Source: CBDUQN01 sp965369375 (GTDB lineage: Bacteria; Krumholzibacteriota; Krumholzibacteriia; Krumholzibacteriales; Krumholzibacteriaceae). Taken from it: DNA of 15,053 nt. Numbering within the stretch: the stretch's first letter is position 1; the number at the start of each line of letters is the position of its first letter. Shown piece after piece: positions 1 through 5,656 of this stretch. Under the pieces are notes generated by a model. That model was given only the letters and a program-made list of their open reading frames with translations. It was not told where the DNA came from and ran no database searches. Where the stretch lies: the NCBI GenBank assembly GCA_965369375.1, contig CBDUQN010000075.1, positions 1 through 15,053 on the forward strand. Direction: 5' to 3'. The position numbers were made by a program, and so were the translations under genes.

Positions 1-56
1 TTCCGCGCGTTTTACATTAGATGCTCGACAGAAGCCTATACATTCGAATCTATTAT

Positions 57-129
57 GCGCCGCTAGCTCAACTGGGAGAGCAACTGACTCTTAATCAGTA
101 GGTTCGGGGTTCGATCCCCTGGCGGCGTA
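57..129 (+). tRNA. tRNA-Lys (anticodon CUU)
   Basis: The sequence folds as a full 73-nt cloverleaf. The acceptor stem GCGCCGC pairs with GCGGCGT, including one G-T pair at the base. The D stem is GCTC/GAGC with loop AACTGGGA. The anticodon stem is ACTGA/TCAGT around loop CTCTTAA, with CTT at 90-92. The variable loop is AGGTT, the T stem is CGGGG/CCCTG with loop TTCGATC, and the discriminator base is A. The 3' CCA is not encoded; a T-run follows directly. Its 3' half, from base 88 in the anticodon loop, is repeated exactly at 2725-2766 and in decayed form near 13373-13415, so this gene looks like an integration target. Confidence 0.95.
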
Positions 130-133
130 TTTT

Positions 134-154
134 TTATTGCTTTATGTGCAATAA
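134..154 (+). other. hairpin just after the tRNA-Lys 3' end
   Basis: TTATTGC (134-140) and GCAATAA (148-154) form a 7-bp stem with a 7-base loop. The T-run (130-135) lies before the stem rather than after it, so this is not a classical intrinsic terminator, although the T-run alone may end tRNA transcription. The hairpin recurs at 2771-2791. Changed but still paired versions occur at 7912-7928 and 13419-13447. A second small hairpin, GACAT-TTCG-ATGTC, lies at 166-179. Confidence 0.5.
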
Positions 155-198
155 ATTAGCGGCTCGACATTTCGATGTCATAATTCAAAAATCAAAAT

Positions 199-215
199 GT
201 AACAATATTGTAGCA
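199..215 (+). promoter_or_regulatory. tandem GTARCA direct repeat upstream of K1
   Basis: GTAACA (199-204) and GTAGCA (210-215) lie 11 bases apart, about one helical turn. The same pair with the same spacing stands at 2836-2852, 7974-7990 and 10682-10698, in each case 68-81 bases before a predicted extended -10 box. It could be an operator for a shared regulator or an arm-type site for an integrase; the sequence does not decide. Confidence 0.6.
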
Positions 216-287
216 ATGGGATGCTGCATGTACTGCATGTGCTTTCGCTCAATTCTCGTTTATAACTCGTGTATTCCCTTGCAGGTA

Positions 288-296
288 TGATATAGT
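288..296 (+). promoter_or_regulatory. predicted extended -10 promoter of K1
   Basis: TGATATAGT is a TG-extended -10 (TG-N-TATAGT, hexamer 291-296) with no convincing -35. Transcription would start near 303, leaving a leader of about 20 bases with GGAGA at 312-316, six bases before the ATG at 323. The same TATGNTANANT form occurs before K2, P1 and P2. Confidence 0.5.
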
Positions 297-322
297 ATTT
301 GTAACGTGTCTGGAGAACTCTC

Positions 323-2554
323 ATGATCGGTAAAACCATATCTCATTACACTATCCTCGAGGAGCTGGGTGAGGGTGGGATGGGAGTTGTATACAAGGCC
401 GAGGATCTGAAGCTCAAACGCTCCGTCGCTTTGAAATTTCTTAGGCCCTTTGCCTCAGGAAGTGATAAAGAAAAGTCTCGCTTTGTTCATGAGGCGCAGG
501 CGGCGGCAGCTTTAGACCATCCCAACATTTGCACCGTGCATGAAATTGACGAGGTTGAAGGGCAGACCTTCATTGCCATGGCTTACATCAAAGGGAAAAG
601 TGTAAAGGAGAAAATTGAATCGGGTCCCTTGAAATTAGATGAAGCGCTGGACATTGCTATTCAGCTCACCGAAGGGTTGCATGCAGCACACGAGAAAGGC
701 ATCGTCCACCGGGATATCAAAAGCGCCAACATCATGGTAGCAGAGAATGGCCAGGTAAAGATTACGGATTTTGGTTTAGCTAAGTTAGCGGGGCAAACGA
801 AAATCACCAAGACCGGTACGACCATGGGCACCGTAGCCTATATGTCACCTGAACAGGCGCGTGGCGAAAAGATCGATCACCGCACAGATATCTGGTCACT
901 GGCGGTTGTGTTGTATGAGATGATCACCGGTCAACAACCATTCAAAGGCGAATATGAGCTTGCGGCGGTTTACTCTATTATAAATGAAGAGCCGGAAAAT
1001 ATGGCAAATCTGCGGAAAGGTGTTCCGATAGAACTGAAAACAATTGTCAGTAAAGCCATGACCAAAGATGTGGAGGAGCGATACCAAAATGTAGGTGAAC
1101 TATTATTCGATTTGAGATCCCTAGTCAAAAAGTATGAATCTACGTGCTTTACAGATCAAATTTCTCAAATGAAATCTGTGCCTTCTATTGCTGTACTACC
1201 GTTTGTAGATATGAGTCCCCAGAAAGATCAGGAGTACTTTTGCGACGGAATTGCGGAGGAACTCATTAATGTACTAACTCATGTAGAGAATTTACATGTT
1301 GTTGCCCGGACCTCAGCATATTCCTTTAAGCATAAGAACTTAGACGTACGCGAAATAGGCAGAAAACTGAATGTTGAGCACGTTCTGGAAGGTAGTGTAC
1401 GGAAAGCGGGAAATAGAGTGCGAATCACAGCGCAGCTTGTGACTGTAATAGACGGTTACCACGTATGGTCAGAAAAATATGAACGCGACATGGAAGACAT
1501 CTTTGCCATCCAGGACGATATATCACTGGCGATCGTAGACAATCTGAAGATAAGGCTCCTGAGGAAAGAGAAGGAAGCGATTTTGAAGCGTCATACAGAT
1601 GATTTGGAAGCCTACAACCTGTATTTAAAAGGTATTTACTTTTCACGTATGTATTCAGCCGAAGGATTCAACAATGCCATCGAGTATTTTGAGCGATCGC
1701 TTCAACAGGATCCAAACTACGCGTTGGCTTATTACGGGCTGGCCGAGGTTTATTACACCATATCTTATTGGAGTAATGTCCCCCCCAAAGAGGCCTATCC
1801 AAAAGCAAAAGCATACACGAAAAAGGCTCTCGATATTGATGAAACCCTGGCGGAAGCTCACGCTGCTCTGGGTCTCGTTTGTGCTTTTTATGAATGGAAC
1901 TGGCAGCCTGCAGAGCAAGAATTGAAACATGCCCTGCGGTTGAGCCCGAACTCGGCGATTATTCGCATGAGTTATTCTTGGTTCTTGTCACTAACCGAAC
2001 GCTCAGAGGAAGCCATAAACGAGGCAAAACGTGCGCAAGAGCTCGATCCACTCTCCGGCCTCATTAATTCACATGTAGGTCACGCATGTATTTGGGGCAG
2101 TCAGTATGATAAGGCGATAGAGGAATTACAGATGACCCTGAAGATAATTCCAGATTTCTACTTGGCACACTACTATCTAGGTTTGGCGTATAGAGCTAAA
2201 TCAATGATCAATGAAGCAACTGCAGAGTTTGAGAAGGCAGTTGATCTTAATACGAAAGCTACATTGCCGGCGATGATTCTTGCAGCAACCTACTTTGAAT
2301 CCGGTAAGAAAGCCGAGGGTGAGAGGCTATGGGAGAAATTAGAGCAGAGGTCGAAAGCTGAGTATATGCCCCCAATGGGGTATTTCTATATTCATCTTGC
2401 CTGCGGTGAACCTGATATAGCGCTGGAATGGCTGAAACAAGCTTGCGAAGAGAGAGACAGTTTTCTCCCGTGGTGCAGGGTCATACCCATTGACAGTTAT
2501 CGTATTCCAGACGAGCCGAGGTTCCAGGCACTGTTAAAAAAATTTGGATTATAG
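323..2554 (+). CDS. K1: soluble serine/threonine protein kinase with FlgO/TolB-like and TPR regions
   Basis: This is a 743-aa PknB-type kinase. Residues about 9-265 hold the kinase fold: glycine loop GEGGMG (16-21), ATP lysine K38 in VALK, catalytic HRDIKSAN with D131 and N136, DFG at 149-151, and a Thr-rich activation loop leading to YMSPEQ. Every catalytic residue is present, so it should be active. From about 288 to 410 the segment starting SIAVLPFVDMSP resembles the FlgO/TolB N-terminal-like domain common in bacterial kinase and cyclase fusions. Residues about 415-740 are TPR repeats, usually protein-binding. I see no membrane segment, so it is probably cytoplasmic. GGAGA six bases upstream supports the start. 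The FlgO-like region is closest to K3, whereas the promoter and first 28 codons match K2: the gene is a mosaic. It is more AT-rich than K2. Its substrate cannot be told from sequence. Confidence 0.93.
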   Translation: MIGKTISHYTILEELGEGGMGVVYKAEDLKLKRSVALKFLRPFASGSDKEKSRFVHEAQAAAALDHPNICTVHEIDEVEGQTFIAMAYIKGKSVKEKIESGPLKLDEALDIAIQLTEGLHAAHEKGIVHRDIKSANIMVAENGQVKITDFGLAKLAGQTKITKTGTTMGTVAYMSPEQARGEKIDHRTDIWSLAVVLYEMITGQQPFKGEYELAAVYSIINEEPENMANLRKGVPIELKTIVSKAMTKDVEERYQNVGELLFDLRSLVKKYESTCFTDQISQMKSVPSIAVLPFVDMSPQKDQEYFCDGIAEELINVLTHVENLHVVARTSAYSFKHKNLDVREIGRKLNVEHVLEGSVRKAGNRVRITAQLVTVIDGYHVWSEKYERDMEDIFAIQDDISLAIVDNLKIRLLRKEKEAILKRHTDDLEAYNLYLKGIYFSRMYSAEGFNNAIEYFERSLQQDPNYALAYYGLAEVYYTISYWSNVPPKEAYPKAKAYTKKALDIDETLAEAHAALGLVCAFYEWNWQPAEQELKHALRLSPNSAIIRMSYSWFLSLTERSEEAINEAKRAQELDPLSGLINSHVGHACIWGSQYDKAIEELQMTLKIIPDFYLAHYYLGLAYRAKSMINEATAEFEKAVDLNTKATLPAMILAATYFESGKKAEGERLWEKLEQRSKAEYMPPMGYFYIHLACGEPDIALEWLKQACEERDSFLPWCRVIPIDSYRIPDEPRFQALLKKFGL

Positions 2555-2635
2555 TTCAGCCAGACCACATCTGCTCTCCAGCATAACAATATCTGCACCA
2601 TTCACGAAATCTTTGATTCAATTGGTAAAGAATAA
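2555..2635 (+). pseudogene. relic of a kinase domain (alpha-C to beta-4 region)
   Basis: Reading on in the K1 frame directly after its TAG stop gives about 26 codons ending at TAA. They include HNNICTIHEI followed by F-D-S-I-G-K-E. This matches the conserved HPNICTVHEID stretch of K1 (and HPNICTVYEID of K2), with SALQ in place of the AALD/AVLN before it. There is no start codon, glycine loop or catalytic loop. It looks like a scrap of a fourth kinase gene left by deletion or insertion. It is too short to be a gene, but the motif match is unlikely to be chance. Confidence 0.7.
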
Positions 2636-2665
2636 TTTCAAAGGATCAATTTTTATTTACACTAA

Positions 2666-2682
2666 TGGCGGAGAGGGAGGGA
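2666..2682 (-). other. possible remnant of a tRNA-Ser 3' end
   Basis: Read on the minus strand these 17 bases are TCCCTCCCTCTCCGCCA. This is the form expected for the last T-stem bases, the acceptor 3' strand and an encoded CCA of a bacterial tRNA-Ser. The rest of the tRNA is absent; the neighbouring plus-strand GAATTTCAC only weakly resembles the T-loop. I recognise it by pattern only, and the match is short. Confidence 0.35.
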
Positions 2683-2687
2683 ATTTC

Positions 2688-2720
2688 ACTGATTTTTTAT
2701 CAGTCAGTTTGGGGCCCCAA
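2688..2720 (+). other. hairpin and palindrome next to the second tRNA-Lys fragment
   Basis: ACTGAT-TTTTT-ATCAGT (2688-2704) is a perfect 6-bp stem. TTGGGGCCCCAA (2709-2720) is a perfect 12-base palindrome. They end five bases before the point where the tRNA-Lys 3' half begins. They could be recombination-site arms or a terminator for K1; the stem-loop lacks a proper T-tail on the + strand. Confidence 0.4.
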
Positions 2721-2724
2721 GGGC

Positions 2725-2766
2725 CTCTTAATCAGTAGGTTCGGGGTTCGATCCCCTGGCGGCGTA
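2725..2766 (+). pseudogene. tRNA-Lys 3' half, perfect copy without a 5' half
   Basis: These 42 bases are identical to 88-129: from the anticodon loop (CTCTTAA) through the T arm and acceptor 3' strand to the discriminator A. Upstream there is no D arm or 5' acceptor strand, so it cannot make a tRNA. A perfect 3'-half repeat of a nearby intact tRNA is the usual mark of the far end of an element integrated in that tRNA. Confidence 0.9.
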
Positions 2767-2835
2767 TTTTTTATTGCTTTATGTGCAATAAATTAGCGGC
2801 TCGACATTTCGATGTCATAATTCAAAAATCAAAAT

Positions 2836-2852
2836 GTAACAATATTGTAGCA
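2836..2852 (+). promoter_or_regulatory. tandem GTARCA direct repeat upstream of K2
   Basis: GTAACA and GTAGCA with 11-base spacing, identical to the K1 copy. It lies 81 bases (second repeat to -10) before the predicted K2 promoter. Confidence 0.6.
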
Positions 2853-2924
2853 ATGGGATGCTGCATGTACTGCATGTGCTTTCGCTCAATTCTCGTTTAT
2901 AACTCGTGTATTCCCTTGCAGGTA

Positions 2925-2933
2925 TGATATAGT
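2925..2933 (+). promoter_or_regulatory. predicted extended -10 promoter of K2
   Basis: TGATATAGT, the same as for K1. The only base change in the promoter-leader region is T to G at 2936, just after the hexamer. A GGAGA ribosome binding site lies at 2949-2953. The same transcript would read K2 and K3. Confidence 0.5.
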
Positions 2934-2959
2934 ATGTGTAACGTGTCTGGAGAACTCTC

Positions 2960-5656
2960 ATGATCGGCAAAACCATATCTCATTACACTATCCTCGAGGA
3001 GCTGGGTGAGGGTGGGATGGGCGTTGTTTACAAGGCGGAGGATACCAAGTTGCACCGCACTGTCGCCCTCAAGTTCCTACCGCGCGAGTTCACCCGCGAT
3101 GCCGAGGCAAGGGAACGCTTCAGCCACGAGGCGCAGGCCGCGGCGGTGTTGAATCATCCCAATATCTGCACGGTGTATGAGATCGACGAGCACGAGGATC
3201 AGTCGTTTATCTCGATGGAGTACATCGACGGTCGGAACCTCAAATCGATGATCGATGAGGGGCCGATGGAGCTGTCCGCCGTCCTCGATATCGCGAAGCA
3301 GATAGCAGGAGGGCTCGGAGAGGCGCACGAGAAGGATGTCGTACACCGGGATATCAAGCCGGCCAATGTCATTGTCACGGCGAAGGGGCAGGCGAAGATC
3401 ATGGACTTCGGGCTGGCGAGGCTGCGCAGCCAGACGGTCCTGACAAAGGAGGGGACGACGCTCGGGACGGTCGCGTACATGTCACCGGAGCAGGCAACGG
3501 GGAGGCCGGTCGATCATAGGACCGACATCTGGTCGTTCGGTGTGATGCTCTACGAGATGATCTCCGGGCAACGCCCGTTCAAAGGCGAATACGACCAGGC
3601 GGTGATTTATTCTGTGCTGAACAAAGCGCCGGAGCCCCTCACGGCACTTCGCTCCGGCGTCCCGTCCGAGTTCGAGCGGATTGCAAACAAGTGCATGGAG
3701 AAGGATCCCGACGAGCGGTACCAGACGGCCGTGGATCTCATGGCCGATCTCCGCCATCTCGGCCGGATCATGAGAGAGGATGTGACGACGAGCCGATCGA
3801 TCGTGCAGCCTCCGCCACCCCACGCGCCTCCGCCACAGGCGCCCGCGCCGCACGTGACAACGCCACGGAAGCTGAAGCTGCTGCCGTGGCTCGCAGTGAT
3901 CGTGCTCGTGGCGGTTCTTGCTGTCACCATGATACCGCGGTTCTTCGGGACGTCCGAGGAACCGGCGGACGAACGTCCGGCCACGGGATTGAAGATGCTC
4001 GCCGTCCTCCCGTTTCAGAACCTCGGGCCTCCCGATGACGAATACTTCGCCGACGGCATTACCGACGCGATCACCGCCCGTCTCGCAGGCTTGAGCGGGT
4101 TGGGCGTCATCTCGCGCCAGAGCGCGATCCAGTACAAGGGAGGCGGCAAGAGCACGAGGCAGATCAGCGAGGAGCTCGGCGTCGACTACATACTCGAGGG
4201 GACGATCCAGCGGGAGCGGCCGTCCGATCCGAGCAGCCGCGTGCGGATCATCCCGCAGCTCATCAGGTGCAGCGACGATATCCACCTCTGGGCCGACACG
4301 TACGACGAGGATATGACGGAGGTATTCCGGCTGCAATCAGAGATCGCCGAGCGCGTTGCGCGCGAGCTCGATGTCACACTCCTCGAGCCCGAGCGGAGGG
4401 CGCTGGCAGAGAAGCCGACGGAGAATCTCGAAGCGTACGAGTATTATCTTCGGGGAATCGAATATGCCGACCGGCGGGTGAATCAAGAGGCGTCAATAGA
4501 ATCAGTCCGGATGTTCGAAAGGGCCGTCGAGATCGATCCTGATTTCGCCGTTGCATGGGCGCAGCTCTCGATTGCACGGATCTGGATGTACTGGAGGACG
4601 GGAGAACGGGAAACTCTCGCCGCCGGGAGGGAGGCGGTCGAAGAGGCAATGCGTATCGAACCCGATCTTCTCGAGGGGCACCTCGCGCTCGGCTTCTTCT
4701 ACTATTACGGAAGCAGGGATTATGAAAAGGCGCTCGAGCATTTTTATAAAGTTCAGAAGCAAAGGCCGGGAGACGTGGATGGGACCCAGGCGATCGGTTA
4801 TATCAAGCGGCGCCAGGGCAAATGGGAAGAGGCATTGGCGATTTTCGAAAGAACACTCAAGGTAAATCCGCGCAGCTACATAGCGAATTGGGATAACTTC
4901 GGCAACACATACATGTTGATGCGGCGCTACGATGAAGCCGAGAAATACATCGACCGCGCGATGTCTCTGGCGCCGGGATTGGCAAGCGCATATTTTTCGA
5001 AAACTGAAATAGCCATTTTGAGGGATGGAGACCGGGAATCGGCGAAATCGTATTTTAAGGAAGTGGTCGATCGCACGCCACCGGGAGGGAGCTGTATCCT
5101 ATTAGGCAATGTAGAGCTGTCGCTCGTCAGAATCGTTTATGATTCTGCGTGTGATATTGTTGATCATATATATCATTTGCAATGCATCCCATCGAGTGCT
5201 TATGAAGCTGCCATTACCAAGATGGCGCAGGCTCAGTGCAGCATAGAGAATAACAAGAACGGGGAAGCAGCTGCGTTTCTGGATTCCGCCCGTGTGATTC
5301 TCGAGCAAGATCTGCAGGGAGATGAACGGTTCTCGTCTGAAAATTACATCATTCTCGGTTTAGTCTATGCCCATCTCGGCCGTAAGGAAGAAGCGATACA
5401 CGCGGGGAAAAGGGGCGTCGAGCTGCTCCCCATTTCAAAAGATGCCTTCGACGGCACGACATTGGTACAAATCCTGGCCGAAATATACACGATCGTCGGT
5501 GAATACGAGGCCGCCATCGACCAGCTGGAGATTCTCCTCTCCGTCCCGAGCCTGATATCGGCGCATTCCCTGCGCCTCGATCCGATATGGGATCCGCTCC
5601 GCGAGCACCCGCGGTTCCAGCAGTTGATCGATAAGTACTCGGGGGGCAGCTCATGA
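2960..5656 (+). CDS. K2: membrane-anchored serine/threonine kinase with FlgO/TolB-like and TPR regions
   Basis: This is an 898-aa PknB-type kinase. It has glycine loop GEGGMG (16-21), K38, HRDIKPAN with D131 and N136, DFG at 149-151 and a YMSPEQ motif, so the catalytic set is complete. Unlike K1 and K3, it has a Pro-rich linker (about 283-303) and then one hydrophobic helix (about 309-326, starting PWLAVIVLVAV), which should place the kinase in the cytoplasm and the rest outside. Beyond the membrane come a FlgO/TolB-like domain (from about 346, LAVLPFQNLGPPDDEYF) and TPR repeats to the end. A stretch near 710-770 has several cysteines and is more AT-rich than the rest. The C-terminal DP-W-PLR-HPRFQ-L motif recurs in all three kinases. 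The 5' 28 codons are near-identical to K1, but the body is a distinct GC-rich paralog. It probably senses an extracytoplasmic cue; the ligand is unknown. Confidence 0.93.
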   Translation: MIGKTISHYTILEELGEGGMGVVYKAEDTKLHRTVALKFLPREFTRDAEARERFSHEAQAAAVLNHPNICTVYEIDEHEDQSFISMEYIDGRNLKSMIDEGPMELSAVLDIAKQIAGGLGEAHEKDVVHRDIKPANVIVTAKGQAKIMDFGLARLRSQTVLTKEGTTLGTVAYMSPEQATGRPVDHRTDIWSFGVMLYEMISGQRPFKGEYDQAVIYSVLNKAPEPLTALRSGVPSEFERIANKCMEKDPDERYQTAVDLMADLRHLGRIMREDVTTSRSIVQPPPPHAPPPQAPAPHVTTPRKLKLLPWLAVIVLVAVLAVTMIPRFFGTSEEPADERPATGLKMLAVLPFQNLGPPDDEYFADGITDAITARLAGLSGLGVISRQSAIQYKGGGKSTRQISEELGVDYILEGTIQRERPSDPSSRVRIIPQLIRCSDDIHLWADTYDEDMTEVFRLQSEIAERVARELDVTLLEPERRALAEKPTENLEAYEYYLRGIEYADRRVNQEASIESVRMFERAVEIDPDFAVAWAQLSIARIWMYWRTGERETLAAGREAVEEAMRIEPDLLEGHLALGFFYYYGSRDYEKALEHFYKVQKQRPGDVDGTQAIGYIKRRQGKWEEALAIFERTLKVNPRSYIANWDNFGNTYMLMRRYDEAEKYIDRAMSLAPGLASAYFSKTEIAILRDGDRESAKSYFKEVVDRTPPGGSCILLGNVELSLVRIVYDSACDIVDHIYHLQCIPSSAYEAAITKMAQAQCSIENNKNGEAAAFLDSARVILEQDLQGDERFSSENYIILGLVYAHLGRKEEAIHAGKRGVELLPISKDAFDGTTLVQILAEIYTIVGEYEAAIDQLEILLSVPSLISAHSLRLDPIWDPLREHPRFQQLIDKYSGGSS

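Larger units (their letters stand above)
88..406 (+). repeat. long direct repeat, copy 1 (tRNA-Lys 3' half + promoter + kinase 5' end)
   Basis: This stretch matches 2725-3043 base for base without gaps (constant offset 2637) with five differences, at 299, 331, 385, 391 and 400. It starts in the anticodon loop of the tRNA and runs through the spacer, the promoter, the ribosome binding site and the first 28 codons of the kinase. At base 87 the match stops sharply; after 406 the two genes are ordinary divergent paralogs. Confidence 0.95.
2725..3043 (+). repeat. long direct repeat, copy 2 (tRNA-Lys 3' half + promoter + kinase 5' end)
   Basis: This is the partner of the copy at 88-406, with 314 of 319 bases identical and no gaps. 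The period of 2637 bases equals one complete K1 cassette, including the kinase relic. The post-tRNA hairpin (2771-2791), the UUCG hairpin (2803-2816) and the GTARCA pair (2836-2852) are all retained. Confidence 0.95.

Noticed and set aside
2544..2738. 64-codon ORF starting inside the K1 stop region
   Set aside because: The other frame (2555-2635) gives a clear kinase match, and this ORF runs through tRNA-like and palindromic sequence with no ribosome binding site.
3482..4336. 284-codon open frame on the minus strand
   Set aside because: It lies wholly inside K2, whose kinase motifs are certain; it is rich in Arg, His and Asp as expected of an antisense shadow of GC-rich coding DNA, and I recognise no domain.
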